A DNA stretch of 64,000 nucleotides from Bacillus sp. SLBN-46 (GTDB taxonomy: Bacteria; Bacillota; Bacilli; Bacillales; Cytobacillaceae). The first letter of the stretch is position 1, and every line of letters starts with the position of its first letter. Of the stretch, positions 35,497-44,663 are shown piece by piece. Both the position numbers and the translations under genes were made by a program. Location of the stretch: positions 4,037,001-4,101,000 of the forward strand of contig NZ_JAVIZM010000001.1 of the NCBI RefSeq assembly GCF_031453555.1. Reading direction: 5' to 3'. The notes below the pieces were generated by a model. It saw only the letters and a program-made list of their open reading frames with translations, had not been told where the DNA came from and did no database searches.

Positions 35497-35527
35497 TGAA
35501 TAAAATCCCCTATCTTACACATAATTA
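35497..35527 (+). promoter_or_regulatory. Candidate sigma-G promoter of the ger operon
   Basis: TGAATA and CATAATTA are spaced by 17 bases, close to the sigma-G pattern (TGAATA, CATACTA), 26 bases upstream of the germination receptor gene. Forespore expression is expected for gerA-type operons. Confidence 0.5.
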
Positions 35528-35552
35528 GTAAAAACATATTAGAGGGATTTAG

Positions 35553-37049
35553 ATGAAGTTTAAAAATGACGATAGTGACAATGGCGCGTGCTCCCAGAGA
35601 AAAAACGATCAAAATTGGATTAAACGATTATCCCAATCGAATGATTTCGTTCATGAGCATACTTCCTTAAAAGAGGATGAGCCTTTTTGGCTTTCATATT
35701 ATCGTACCCTAATTTCATCAGATATTTTACATAAAGAAGTTCTGCCTTATTTGCAGGAAAAGCTTTCACTCGAAGAATTAAAAAGCAAAATCCCTGTTCA
35801 AGAAATTATTTTTACAAGCGATACACATAAAATCATTCAAAACATATTGCAAGGATATTTGGCTATTCAAAGGCATCGATTGGATGAAGAATGTTTATTA
35901 ATCAATATTGCTAATAGTAAGTTTCGCGATGTCGGCATTCCGACCATGGAATCTTCGGCATTAGGACCACAAGTTGGTTTTATTGAAGAATTAGACACGA
36001 ACATCAATCTGATCCGAAAGAGATTACCAGCTGCTGAACTACTTGTAAAAGAAATGACGGTCGGGAAACTGTCGAGAACTAGAGTTGCGGTCATTTATAT
36101 GGATGGGATTGCTGACCCAGAAAACGTAATCACGGTGATCCAACGAATTGAGGATATTCAATATGACCAAATTTTAGACAGTTCATATATTGCGTCTATG
36201 ATAGAGGATAATTCTCACTCCTTGTTTCCTCAATCCATCTCAACTGAGAGAGTAGATCGGGTAGCCGCTGGACTCCCTGAAGGGAAAATTATTATCGCGG
36301 CTGACGGTTCACCGAATCTTGTCATCGCACCTGTTACTTTAATTGAATCTTTAATTGCCATGGAGGATTATAGTTTTTCTTGGATTATTTCTAATTTTTT
36401 TCGCTTATTACGATTTTTTTCTATTTTCATATCAGGTCTTGTCAGTCCCTTATATGTCGCGACTCTGACCTATCATTATGAATTGATCCCTTCAAAATTA
36501 TTAGAAAATTTGGTAGGTTCAAGGGTATCTGTTCCATTCTCTCCTTTTTTAGAGGCACTATTTTTAGAAATTATGATAGAAATGGTGAAAGAAGCTGGTA
36601 TTCGTTTACCTACGAAAATCGGACAATCACTTGGTGTCGTTGGTGGAATTGTCATCGGTCAAGCCGTGGTTGAAGCAGGATTAACCAGCAATGTGTTGCT
36701 TATCTTAGTAGGACTTGGAACCTTAGCATCCTATATTGCACCTGTCTATAAATTTAGCAACACCATTCGTTTTTTTAAATTCCCTGTCATTTTTCTTGCA
36801 CAATTTTTAGGATTATTTGGGGTGTTTGTTGGAGTATTATTTACGGTTTTACATACGCTCAGATTAACCTCACTTGGGCGTCCATATGTAAGTATGTATC
36901 CATTAAGGAAAACGGCCTTCCAAGATCTATGGTTTAGACTTCCTTTTTCCATGCAAAAAGAAAATCCGCAATCCCTAAGGCCGCAAAAAAAGCGAAAGTC
37001 TACTGGAACGGGAAAAAAAACAGAGCCCCTGAATGATTTCTATGAATAA
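35553..37049 (+). CDS. Spore germination receptor subunit A (GerA family)
   Basis: 498 residues. A hydrophilic N-terminal domain with the GerA core (EMTVGKLSRTRVAVIYMDGIADPENV) is followed by about five membrane helices (from about 270) and a basic cytoplasmic tail (RPQKKRKSTGTGKK). The A subunit with B and C forms the inner-membrane germinant receptor of the dormant spore. It leads a three-gene operon (A-B-C). The nutrient specificity cannot be read from the sequence, so I do not assign gerA, gerB or gerK. Confidence 0.92.
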   Translation: MKFKNDDSDNGACSQRKNDQNWIKRLSQSNDFVHEHTSLKEDEPFWLSYYRTLISSDILHKEVLPYLQEKLSLEELKSKIPVQEIIFTSDTHKIIQNILQGYLAIQRHRLDEECLLINIANSKFRDVGIPTMESSALGPQVGFIEELDTNINLIRKRLPAAELLVKEMTVGKLSRTRVAVIYMDGIADPENVITVIQRIEDIQYDQILDSSYIASMIEDNSHSLFPQSISTERVDRVAAGLPEGKIIIAADGSPNLVIAPVTLIESLIAMEDYSFSWIISNFFRLLRFFSIFISGLVSPLYVATLTYHYELIPSKLLENLVGSRVSVPFSPFLEALFLEIMIEMVKEAGIRLPTKIGQSLGVVGGIVIGQAVVEAGLTSNVLLILVGLGTLASYIAPVYKFSNTIRFFKFPVIFLAQFLGLFGVFVGVLFTVLHTLRLTSLGRPYVSMYPLRKTAFQDLWFRLPFSMQKENPQSLRPQKKRKSTGTGKKTEPLNDFYE

Positions 37050-37067
37050 AGAAGGGAGATATTTTTT

Positions 37068-38153
37068 ATGCAAATTGATAAAAGGCATCAAATTTCTCCC
37101 TATTTAGTCTTTTTTACGATCTATAGTTCACAAGTTGGTGTGGGAATTTTAAGTTTTCAAAGAATCATTGCTAAAAAGGCAGGGTTTGATGCCTGGTTCG
37201 GGGTTTTACTGGCTGGATGCTTTGTTCAATTGTTTATTTGGATGATGTATAAGCTTTTAGCAAAAGCGGATGGAGATATCGTGGATGTTCATTCTATGGT
37301 GTTTGGTAAAATCATTGGCAAAGGTTTCAGCATGATTATCATGCTGTATTACTGGTTAGCTAGTGTATCTGTTTTACTGGGCTACATTGAAATCATTCAG
37401 GTCTGGATGTTTCCCAATTTGTCCGCATGGATTCTTTCGGTCATTATTTTGGTACTCGTTTATTATTGTGTGTCCGGGGGATTCCGAGTCGTCGTTGGAA
37501 TCTCATTTTTATCGTTTCTTTATCCTCAAATCTATCTCATTATTCTTTATGTTTTTCCTATAAAAATGGCTCATTTTTCTAATCTATTGCCGATTATGAA
37601 TCATTCCTTTATGGATATATTGGATTCTGTCAAAAGCTCCATGTATACCTTAGCGGGAACGGAAACGTTGCTCATGTTTTATCCTTTTATCAGAAATGGA
37701 CACTCATCCAGAAAATATGCTCATCTGGGGGCCTTATTTACTACCCTGCTCTATACTTTTTCAGCTATTGTTTCGTTTTCCTTTTATAGTGAAAAACAAT
37801 TAGCATCAACCATTTGGCCAGAGCTTTCTTTAACTAAAATCATGAAGTTTTCTTACTTGGAACGATTTGAGTACATTTATATTTCTATGTATTTAATCAT
37901 CGTTACTGCCTTACTCGCACTCTTACTTTGGTGTTGTAGCAGGGGTCTTAAGAGAATTTTTAATAAAAAGCAAAAATATATTTTAATGGTCCTTAGCTTT
38001 GCTAGTGTCCTACTATGCCAATTCATTAAAGAATCATATAAAGAACTGTTTGATCAATTTATTACGCAAATGAATCTATGGTTATTTTATGCGTATATCC
38101 CTATTCTACTTCTTGTCCTTACCTTGTTAAAAAGGAGTCATAAAAATGGCTAA
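37068..38153 (+). CDS. Spore germination receptor subunit B (GerB/endospore transporter family)
   Basis: 361 residues with ten membrane helices of the amino-acid permease-like GerAB family. The start ISPYLVFFTIYSSQVGVGIL is characteristic of this family. In GerAB proteins the equivalent pocket binds the germinant (known for L-alanine). The ATG follows AAGGGAG; the gene starts 18 bases after subunit A and overlaps subunit C by 8 bases. Confidence 0.9.
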   Translation: MQIDKRHQISPYLVFFTIYSSQVGVGILSFQRIIAKKAGFDAWFGVLLAGCFVQLFIWMMYKLLAKADGDIVDVHSMVFGKIIGKGFSMIIMLYYWLASVSVLLGYIEIIQVWMFPNLSAWILSVIILVLVYYCVSGGFRVVVGISFLSFLYPQIYLIILYVFPIKMAHFSNLLPIMNHSFMDILDSVKSSMYTLAGTETLLMFYPFIRNGHSSRKYAHLGALFTTLLYTFSAIVSFSFYSEKQLASTIWPELSLTKIMKFSYLERFEYIYISMYLIIVTALLALLLWCCSRGLKRIFNKKQKYILMVLSFASVLLCQFIKESYKELFDQFITQMNLWLFYAYIPILLLVLTLLKRSHKNG

Positions 38154-39228
38154 GCGCTTTGTACTTGGATGGTTTCTACCGCTATTTTTAACTGGTTGTA
38201 CCCTTATCCCGCCTACCATTGTCAATGAAATAAATATGGCACAGGGCGTGGGGTATGATTTGGCTTCGGGTAACAAAATAAAAGAGACCATTGTATTTCC
38301 TATCTTTAAAAAGGACAAGTCTTCCTCTACTGAAATCAAAGCTGGTATTGGGCAATCGAGCAAAGAGATTCGTGCCCTCATAAATAACGAAACTAGATAT
38401 CCGTTAGTAAGCGGGCAGCTTCGTTTAGCTCTATACGGGAAATCTTTATCTAAAAAAGGAATTAACGATTTTGTAGACACCCTAAACCGTGATCCCTCCA
38501 TTGGAAGCCTTGTTCAAATGGCCATTGTAGAAGGTGATTCATCTGATTTATTAATGACAGAGAAATTTAAAACAGAGAACATTTCCATATTTATACAAGA
38601 ATTACTTGACCAAAACATGGTGTCCGGCCAACTTCCTCGAACTAATTTACAGAGCTTTCTATTTCAATTTTCTCAGGTTGGACAGGATCCCTATTTGCCA
38701 TTAATAAAGAAGGAAAAAGACTCGGTCAAAATCAATGGATTGGCCATTTTTAAAGATGATCGATTTGTCACATCTTTATCATTGGACGATCAGTTCATAT
38801 TTAAAGGAATGGTTGATACATACAAGCATGGACTACACCAATTTATTTTAAGTAATGGCGAGAAGGTCGTTTTAGATATTCTTCATTCAAATGCAAAATA
38901 CAAAGTGAAAATTGTAAATGGTAGACCGGTATTTACGATCCACTTAAAAATGAAGACTAGACTTCAAGAGTTTTCTTCTCCAAAAAAACAAAGGGTGCCT
39001 ATTAATAAACAAAAAATTCAAAAGGGAGTGGAACAAATTTTAGAAAAGAGTACCTTGAAAATGGTTTCTCGATTTAAGGACCATCAAGTGGACCCGATAG
39101 GTCTTGGAGCAAAATATAAAGAACATTATCGAAAATTTAATGAGAAATCATGGAATTTAATTTACCCTCAAGTAAAAGTACTTGTTCATGCTAAAGTTGA
39201 AATTAAGCAAACGGGAATCGTTGAGTGA
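38146..39228 (+). CDS. Spore germination receptor subunit C lipoprotein (Ger(x)C family)
   Basis: 360 residues. The signal peptide ends in a lipobox LTGC (Cys19), so the protein is lipid-anchored on the outer face of the spore inner membrane. The GerC body shows domains ending in the SRFKDHQVDPIGLGAKYK motif typical of Ger(x)C. It is the last gene of the operon and is followed by a strong bidirectional terminator. Confidence 0.92.
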   Translation: MAKRFVLGWFLPLFLTGCTLIPPTIVNEINMAQGVGYDLASGNKIKETIVFPIFKKDKSSSTEIKAGIGQSSKEIRALINNETRYPLVSGQLRLALYGKSLSKKGINDFVDTLNRDPSIGSLVQMAIVEGDSSDLLMTEKFKTENISIFIQELLDQNMVSGQLPRTNLQSFLFQFSQVGQDPYLPLIKKEKDSVKINGLAIFKDDRFVTSLSLDDQFIFKGMVDTYKHGLHQFILSNGEKVVLDILHSNAKYKVKIVNGRPVFTIHLKMKTRLQEFSSPKKQRVPINKQKIQKGVEQILEKSTLKMVSRFKDHQVDPIGLGAKYKEHYRKFNEKSWNLIYPQVKVLVHAKVEIKQTGIVE

Positions 39229-39281
39229 TCTTCTAGGATCATTCATCTGATTTATTTCATGCTAAATTTCATGTAATTTAT

Positions 39282-39320
39282 AAAAAGCCTTGATAACACT
39301 ATGGTTACCAAGGCTTTTTT
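39282..39320. terminator. Bidirectional terminator between ger operon and tRNA
   Basis: AAAAAGCCTTG pairs with CAAGGCTTTTT; T- and A-runs lie on either side, so both the rightward ger transcript and the leftward tRNA transcript can end here. Confidence 0.8.
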
Positions 39321-39325
39321 ATGTA

Positions 39326-39398
39326 TGACCTGTGAGGGGTTCGAACCCCCGACCTCAACCCTGTCAAGGTTGCGCTCTCCCAACTGAGCTAACAGATC
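39326..39398 (-). tRNA. tRNA-Val (anticodon GAC)
   Basis: 73 bases fold into a full cloverleaf: acceptor GATCTGT/ACAGGTC (one G-U), D-arm starting TAGCTCAGTTGGGAGAGC, anticodon stem CAACC/GGTTG with loop TTGACAG (anticodon GAC, codons GUC/GUU) and T-arm with GGTTCGAACCC. The 3' CCA is not encoded (TAC follows the discriminator A), so it must be added by CCA transferase. It stands alone rather than in an rRNA-linked cluster. Confidence 0.93.
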
Positions 39399-39419
39399 GC
39401 TTATTAAGCTACATTTCTA

Positions 39420-39447
39420 ATTATAGTAATATTCTAGCAAAAGTCAA
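39420..39447 (-). promoter_or_regulatory. Promoter of the tRNA-Val gene
   Basis: On the minus strand TTGACT (39447-39442) and TATAAT (39425-39420) lie 16 bases apart, about 22 bases upstream of the tRNA 5' end. Confidence 0.7.
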
Positions 39448-39480
39448 TAATTAATTTCCAATATACAACGTCAAAGATAA

Positions 39481-39531
39481 GAACATTAGTTCTTGTTTTT
39501 GTTGAATAAAGAACTAATGTTCGGTTATAAT
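39481..39531 (+). promoter_or_regulatory. Two LexA (SOS) boxes over a sigma-A promoter
   Basis: GAACATTAGTTC (39481-39492) and GAACTAATGTTC (39511-39522) both fit the Gram-positive SOS box core GAAC-N4-GTTC, and their 14-base flanks form one larger inverted repeat. The second box lies inside the 18-base spacer between TTGAAT (39502-39507) and TATAAT (39526-39531), a position where LexA would block transcription. Confidence 0.75.
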
Positions 39532-39559
39532 GATATTATAAAAGAAAGGAGAGATTTAC

Positions 39560-39784
39560 ATGGATGGGCTATTTATTCGTTCAATTGAAGAAAACATGCC
39601 CTTGGAAATGATTTATCTTGCTGACAACCAAGAAATTTCACAACGGAAACTGATTGTGAAGGAAATTAATGATGACTATATCCGCGGGTACTGTTTGCTT
39701 CGGAAACAGATGCGCACTTTTAAACGTGAAAACATCTTATCCCTAATGCCCGAATCACAATCGAAAAATCGATATCTTCATTAA
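39560..39784 (+). CDS. 74-residue WYL-like protein, probably SOS-induced
   Basis: The ATG follows AAAGGAG. The sequence has the pattern of an isolated WYL domain: LEMIYLADNQ, IVKEINDDYIRGYCL and a terminal LRKQMRTFKRENILSL, where the RTF-R-NIL part corresponds to the ligand-binding arginine strand. No helix-turn-helix is attached. WYL domains often sense nucleic acid or nucleotides in DNA-damage and defence regulators (known). The tandem SOS boxes upstream suggest a damage response; the exact role is unknown. Confidence 0.7.
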   Translation: MDGLFIRSIEENMPLEMIYLADNQEISQRKLIVKEINDDYIRGYCLLRKQMRTFKRENILSLMPESQSKNRYLH

Positions 39785-39901
39785 TTCCTCTTTACCTCTT
39801 AACAGCAGCTAACCAATCCCTTTATTCCCCGTTGTGAAAGCATTTCCAGTCGAGTTATGGTAAAATTCTAATGTATCTACTGAATATGGGGGTTTTATCA
39901 C

Positions 39902-40624
39902 ATGGAATTTCCAAAAGGCATGATTAAAGAACTTACCTTTCATAGCAAAGAACTGGGAGAGGAAATACTACTTCTCGTTTACCTGCCAGCAAACTTCTCA
40001 CCACTCTATAAATACTCTCTGCTGATTGCCCAGGATGGCCGGGATTATTTTCAACTCGGCAGAATTGGCCGATTAGCAGATGAGTTTCTTTATAACAGAG
40101 AAATTGAAAATTTAATTATTGTTGGGGTACCCTATAAAGATGTTGCCGATCGCCGCAGAAAGTATCATCCAAATGGTGATCAAAACGAGCAATACATTCG
40201 CTTCCTAGCACATGAATTAGTGCCATTTCTTGATACGGAGTTTCCAACCTATCAAATGGGTACGACCCGAGCACTTATTGGTGATTCTCTAGGGGCCACC
40301 GTCTCATTAATGACAGCGATACAATACCCACACACATTTGGAAAGGTGCTTTTGCAATCACCCTATGTGAATCAAAAGATCTTAGAATTAGTGGAAGATT
40401 TTACAGATACTCAGCTATTAGAGATTTATCATGTAATCGGAACCCAAGAAACTGAAGTACCAACGACAGATGGACAAGTGAAGAACTTTTTACGCCCTAA
40501 TAGGGAACTATCAAAGATCATTTCAGATAAACCCTTTACATACTTTTATGAAGAATTTAATGGTGATCATACATGGACCTATTGGCAGCCAGATTTAAGA
40601 CGGGCACTGAACATGTTTTTCTAA
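39902..40624 (+). CDS. yjcH: Putative esterase of the YjcH/Fes (esterase D-like) family
   Basis: A 240-residue alpha/beta hydrolase. LIAQDGRDYFQLG and the nucleophile elbow GDSLGA (Ser) are clear; a C-terminal NGDHTW supplies the histidine. The family resembles enterochelin esterases. Gene order yjcH-yjcG-yjcF is as in B. subtilis, though here all are on the plus strand. Substrate unknown. Confidence 0.8.
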   Translation: MEFPKGMIKELTFHSKELGEEILLLVYLPANFSPLYKYSLLIAQDGRDYFQLGRIGRLADEFLYNREIENLIIVGVPYKDVADRRRKYHPNGDQNEQYIRFLAHELVPFLDTEFPTYQMGTTRALIGDSLGATVSLMTAIQYPHTFGKVLLQSPYVNQKILELVEDFTDTQLLEIYHVIGTQETEVPTTDGQVKNFLRPNRELSKIISDKPFTYFYEEFNGDHTWTYWQPDLRRALNMFF

Positions 40625-40755
40625 CACATATTAACAAAAGTTTGAGTATTTTCTATTATTTAATATAGTTAGAAAATTTGCTATAATAGTAAGAAGGCTG
40701 TTATGAGTATTATTTTTCTATTAAAATAATTTTTTAAAAACGGAGGTATATACGT

Positions 40756-41268
40756 ATGAAATTTGGAGTTGTCATTTTTCCATCAAAAAAGCTTCAAGAT
40801 TTAGTGAATTCTTACCGTAAACGTTATGATCCACACTATTCACTTATTCCTCCACACTTAACATTAAAAAATGCCTTTGAAGCAACTGAAGAGAATGCAT
40901 TGGATGTAGCGAATAAGTTACAGCAAATCGCTCAAAATACCCATCCATTTTCTTTAAAAACTTCAAAGATTAGCTCTTTTCAACCTGTAAATAACGTGAT
41001 TTATTTTAAAGTTGATCCGACAGATGAACTTACAAATCTGCATTCCGAAATCAATCAAACTTTTAGCGATTCACCATTGGAGTATGCCTTTGTCCCACAT
41101 ATTACGATTGGTCAAAAACTCTCTAATGACGAACACTCCGATGTCTTTGGTTCACTCCGAATGACAAAAATTAATCACGAAGAAACCATTGACCGATTCC
41201 ACCTTCTCTATCAATTAGAAAATGGTTCTTGGACCGTTTATGAAACATTTCGTCTTGGAAAGGAATAG
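40756..41268 (+). CDS. yjcG: 2H phosphoesterase / RNA ligase-like protein YjcG
   Basis: 170 residues with the two HxT/S motifs that define 2H phosphoesterases: HLTLKN (about 34-39) and HITIGQ (about 114-119). The B. subtilis YjcG structure is known, but its physiological substrate is not established. The ATG follows CGGAGG. It is 5 bases upstream of yjcF, with which it is probably co-transcribed. Confidence 0.88.
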   Translation: MKFGVVIFPSKKLQDLVNSYRKRYDPHYSLIPPHLTLKNAFEATEENALDVANKLQQIAQNTHPFSLKTSKISSFQPVNNVIYFKVDPTDELTNLHSEINQTFSDSPLEYAFVPHITIGQKLSNDEHSDVFGSLRMTKINHEETIDRFHLLYQLENGSWTVYETFRLGKE

Positions 41269-41273
41269 GAAAA

Positions 41274-41696
41274 GTGAAGCTTAAAGTAGTTGAAAATCAA
41301 AAAGAACTGGAAGATGCATTTTCCATTCGAAAAACTGTTTTTGTGGAAGAACAAAACGTTCCTCTTGAAGAGGAAATTGATCAATTCGAAGATGAAGCTG
41401 TTCATTTTGTTTTATATAACGATGATTTTCCAATCGGAGCAGGCCGATTCCGTGTGGTTGATGGATATGGAAAAGTAGAACGAATTTGTGTATTAAAGGA
41501 AGCAAGAAAGACGGGTGCTGGAAATGCCATCATGAATGGCATTGAGGAGCATGCTCTTGAACAAGGGCTTCATAAGTTAAAACTTAATGCCCAAACACAA
41601 GCCATCCCCTTTTATGCTCGTCTAGGATACGAGATTGTCTCTGAAGAATTCCTCGATGCAGGTATTCCTCATAAAACCATGATGAAAGAAATGTAA
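41274..41696 (+). CDS. yjcF: GNAT family acetyltransferase YjcF
   Basis: 140 residues beginning with GTG at 41274. Features: IRKTVFVEEQNVPLEEEID, typical of the ElaA/YjcF group, the acetyl-CoA loop ARKTGAGNAIM and the end strand FYARLGYEIVSEEFLDAGI. Substrate unknown. It ends the yjcG-yjcF pair and is followed by a hairpin terminator. Confidence 0.85.
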   Translation: MKLKVVENQKELEDAFSIRKTVFVEEQNVPLEEEIDQFEDEAVHFVLYNDDFPIGAGRFRVVDGYGKVERICVLKEARKTGAGNAIMNGIEEHALEQGLHKLKLNAQTQAIPFYARLGYEIVSEEFLDAGIPHKTMMKEM

Positions 41697-41702
41697 CATA
41701 CG

Positions 41703-41737
41703 AACCACTTGCCAGAGAAAAACGGCAAGTGGTTTTT
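41703..41737 (+). terminator. Terminator after yjcF
   Basis: AACCACTTGCC pairs with GGCAAGTGGTT, followed by TTTTT. Confidence 0.85.
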
Positions 41738-41770
41738 GTACATAATAAGAAAATTCGACTTCGAGAATTG

Positions 41771-41890
41771 TCCAGCTCCAGCGCCTAGCCCCTCGGGTCA
41801 AATAACCTTCGGCAATAAAAGTCAAAATGCGGACTTTTCTTGCCGAAGAACATTTGCCTGTCGGGGCTGACCAAGGCGCTTCCGCTTTTC
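41771..41890. repeat. About 120-bp structured intergenic repeat of Bacillaceae
   Basis: The element begins with AGCTCCAGCGCCTAGCCCCT and ends with CGGGGCTGACCAAGGCGCTT. Outer arms (AGCGCC/GGCGCT, AGCCCC/GGGGCT) and an inner 17-base stem with one mismatch (41808-41824 with 41831-41848) fold it into one long hairpin. From memory, closely similar elements are dispersed in Bacillus and related genomes. Function is unknown. It lies in the gap before the helicase gene. Confidence 0.75.
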
Positions 41891-41983
41891 TTTATGAATG
41901 GTTAATAAATGAAACACTTTCCGTCCCTATCAGGTTTTGTTATGATAGAACAGTCGTATTTATTGAAATTGAGGTTTTACTAT

Positions 41984-44281
41984 ATGAAAACTGCTATCTA
42001 CCAAAATCAAACCATAGAACTTGAACAACTAGCCAGGGAACAATATCAAAAGATATTCCTTGCTGGTAAAAATGGTGAACTTCTTTGTCCTGCTTGCAAG
42101 GAAAAGGTGCAACTGTTTTTAGGGATTCAAGATCATCCACATTTTTTCCATGCACATGCTCCTAAAAAAGATTGTTTGGAACCAAGTTCTCCAATAACTC
42201 AAATAGATGACACACAAAACTATATTGAACGGAACGGCTTTAAAATACCGCAAGGCAGAACCATTACAGAGACCCCCAAAGATGTTGAACTGTTCAAGTC
42301 TGCAAAACATATAGAGTATCAAATTCCATTTATAGCAGCAGAGGCCAAACCAAATAATGAGCGCCCGTCATACCTTCAGCAACTCGAAGGACAAGGAGTA
42401 GTCCTTGATGATAACCAGGCGGCGGCTGTTATGGAAACGGAAGGCTCTTTACTAGTCTTAGCTGGTGCCGGTAGTGGGAAAACTCGGGTGTTAACTGCCA
42501 GGACAGCCTATATGATGGAAGTAAAACAAACAGATCCCCGATCGATTATGCTTGTTACCTTTACATCAAAAGCAGCTGCGGAAATGAAGCATCGTTTGCT
42601 CTCGTATCCCAAAATAAACCGAGAAAAAATTAACTTACTGGTTACGGGAACCTTTCACAGCATCTTTTACCGTATACTTATGTATCACGATTCAGTGAAT
42701 TGGTCGGCTCATAAACTATTAAAAAAAGAATGGCAGCGGGACAAAATCCTGAAGGAAGCGGGTAAAGAGCTGGATTTATCGGAGAAAGAATTTGCCTATG
42801 ATTTGGCTCTTCAGCAAATTGGATTTTGGAAAAACTCCCTTCTCCTGCCTAATGAAGTTAAACCTTCAACAGAGTGGGAAGAGAAAGTTGTCTTTTTATA
42901 TACAAAATATGAAGAGTTCAAACAAAGAGAAGGTTTATTTGACTTTGATGACATGCTGATTGGCTGTTATCAGCTTCTCAAAACATCTCCAGCACTTCTT
43001 CAACAATATCAAGATCGTTTTCACTATTTCTTAATCGATGAGTTTCAGGATATTAATAAGGTGCAATACGAGCTGGTTAAGCTTTTATCAGGAAAAAACA
43101 AGAACGTCTGCGCAGTCGGTGATGATGACCAGGCGATTTATAGCTTCAGAGGCAGTGACCCTAGCTATTTACTTGAGTTTGAGAAAGACTTTCCATATGC
43201 AAAATTGGTCACGCTAGACCAAAATTATCGTTCCTCTCATGAGATTGTTTCGGCAGCCAATCAAATGATCTCTGCCAATAAATTAAGAAGAACCAAGAAA
43301 ATGAAGGCTCAATTCTCAGCGGGAATACTTCCAAAGTTATTTTTCCCCTATGATGAAGAAGAAGAAGCAACCATGATTGTTACAGACATTCAAGAGAAAA
43401 TTGCTGCAGGAGCGAACCCTTCTGACTTTGCCATTCTTTATCGAACCAATGCTGGCTCTAGAGCCGTGTTTGAGCGCTTAGCGAACTCAAACCTTCCGTT
43501 TAAAATTGATTTGGACGCAGACTCTTTTTACGACCGCTATATAGTAAGAAGCACCCTTTCCTTTCTAAGAGTGAGTTTAAATGAAGATGATCCCCAAGCA
43601 ATTGCTGACATCTTACCTTTTCTGTTTTTAAAACAGTCTGTACTTAAAGAAATAAAAGCACAAAGCATCTTAAAAGACTGTAGTTTTCTTGAGTCTCTTT
43701 CACACTTGAAAACGGCACATGCTTTTCAAGAGAAAAAATTAAAAAAAGCAGTGACACTCATTCGTGGATTAAAACACTTGTCTCCAATTAAGGCACTTGA
43801 ACAGATTGAAAAGGACATTGGTTTTCTAGATTTTCTTAAAAAACGTGGAAATGAATCGAGTAAGCTGGAAAAGGGTTCAGATGACCTGAAGGACCTGAAG
43901 GTGGCTGCAAGAAGCTTCGATACCATTGAAGCATTATTAGTCCATGCGGAGCACATGTCGGCCATGAATAAGGAAATTAAAAACTTAGGTAAACATTTTA
44001 CCGATGCCATTAGTCTGAGCACGATTCACCGTGCCAAAGGGCTGGAGTATCAAACTGTCTATATGCTTGGGGCTGTCGATGGCAGTCTCCCGCATGATTA
44101 TGCACTTGAAACATATAGAAATGGTGATTTCTCTGCTTTGGAGGAAGAACGAAGATTATTTTATGTTGCCATGACCCGCGCACAGCAACAGCTATTTATT
44201 TCCGTCCCCCAGCATAGAAGGAGTAAAAAAGCGTACCAATCACGATTTTTAACACCGCTTAACAAAAAGAAGAGAGGCTGA
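41984..44281 (+). CDS. yjcD: UvrD/PcrA-like superfamily 1 DNA helicase YjcD
   Basis: About 765 residues from ATG 41984 (ribosome site TGAGG). An N-terminal zinc-ribbon-like region, LCPACKEKVQLF...HFFHAHAP...C, resembles the CoiA N-terminus. Helicase motifs follow: Walker A AGAGSGKTR, Ia TFTSKAAAEMK, II LIDEFQDIN, III GDDDQAIYSFRGSD, IV LDQNYRSS, V TIHRAKGLEY and VI EERRLFYVAMTRAQQ. It should be a 3'-5' ssDNA translocase. In B. subtilis yjcD lies at the same place. Confidence 0.9.
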   Translation: MKTAIYQNQTIELEQLAREQYQKIFLAGKNGELLCPACKEKVQLFLGIQDHPHFFHAHAPKKDCLEPSSPITQIDDTQNYIERNGFKIPQGRTITETPKDVELFKSAKHIEYQIPFIAAEAKPNNERPSYLQQLEGQGVVLDDNQAAAVMETEGSLLVLAGAGSGKTRVLTARTAYMMEVKQTDPRSIMLVTFTSKAAAEMKHRLLSYPKINREKINLLVTGTFHSIFYRILMYHDSVNWSAHKLLKKEWQRDKILKEAGKELDLSEKEFAYDLALQQIGFWKNSLLLPNEVKPSTEWEEKVVFLYTKYEEFKQREGLFDFDDMLIGCYQLLKTSPALLQQYQDRFHYFLIDEFQDINKVQYELVKLLSGKNKNVCAVGDDDQAIYSFRGSDPSYLLEFEKDFPYAKLVTLDQNYRSSHEIVSAANQMISANKLRRTKKMKAQFSAGILPKLFFPYDEEEEATMIVTDIQEKIAAGANPSDFAILYRTNAGSRAVFERLANSNLPFKIDLDADSFYDRYIVRSTLSFLRVSLNEDDPQAIADILPFLFLKQSVLKEIKAQSILKDCSFLESLSHLKTAHAFQEKKLKKAVTLIRGLKHLSPIKALEQIEKDIGFLDFLKKRGNESSKLEKGSDDLKDLKVAARSFDTIEALLVHAEHMSAMNKEIKNLGKHFTDAISLSTIHRAKGLEYQTVYMLGAVDGSLPHDYALETYRNGDFSALEEERRLFYVAMTRAQQQLFISVPQHRRSKKAYQSRFLTPLNKKKRG

Positions 44282-44310
44282 CCTTTTGGATGTAAGTCAG
44301 CCTCTCTTCT
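44268..44310. terminator. Bidirectional terminator between yjcD and spoVIF
   Basis: A perfect 15-base inverted repeat (AGAAGAGAGGCTGAC and its complement) overlaps the yjcD stop region and is followed by T-rich sequence on the plus strand; convergent genes share it. Confidence 0.85.
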
Positions 44311-44314
44311 CTTT

Positions 44315-44569
44315 TTATTTTTTATTCATCATTTTGGTGATTGTATTGAAGTCAAGCTGCTTACCATCATTCACAATTGATTTGACAATTTGATCTTCCA
44401 TGTCCTTACTTACCGGTTTATTGGCAATTTTGGATACTCTTTGAATCACATGACGTACAGTTTTTTCATCTTTAAAATTAGCATTTTGCAAGGAATTAGC
44501 AAGGTCGAAAATATCCTTCATATTTACGCCTGTTTTGTTTTCTATATTTTTAAAGAAACCGTTATCCAT
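44315..44569 (-). CDS. spoVIF: Sporulation protein SpoVIF
   Basis: 84 residues from ATG 44569 (MDNGFFKNIENKTGVNM). Conserved C-terminal NKPVSKDMEDQIVKSIVN identifies the SpoVIF/YjcC family, in B. subtilis a mother-cell protein needed for late coat assembly and full spore resistance, through the regulator GerR (known). It ends 5 bases from the shared terminator. Upstream frame extension includes the ribosome site and is discarded. Confidence 0.88.
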   Translation of the reverse strand: MDNGFFKNIENKTGVNMKDIFDLANSLQNANFKDEKTVRHVIQRVSKIANKPVSKDMEDQIVKSIVNDGKQLDFNTITKMMNKK

Positions 44570-44663
44570 CGAAAATTCACACTCCTTCATAAACTACTTT
44601 ATTGTATGAAGGAGTGATAAAATGGTGAATAAAATGGGAAAAGCTATAATAAACATAGGTTAA

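Noticed and set aside
41769..41890. Repeat element as a CRISPR or insertion sequence
   Set aside because: There is one unit only, with no spacers, no transposase and no target duplication seen.
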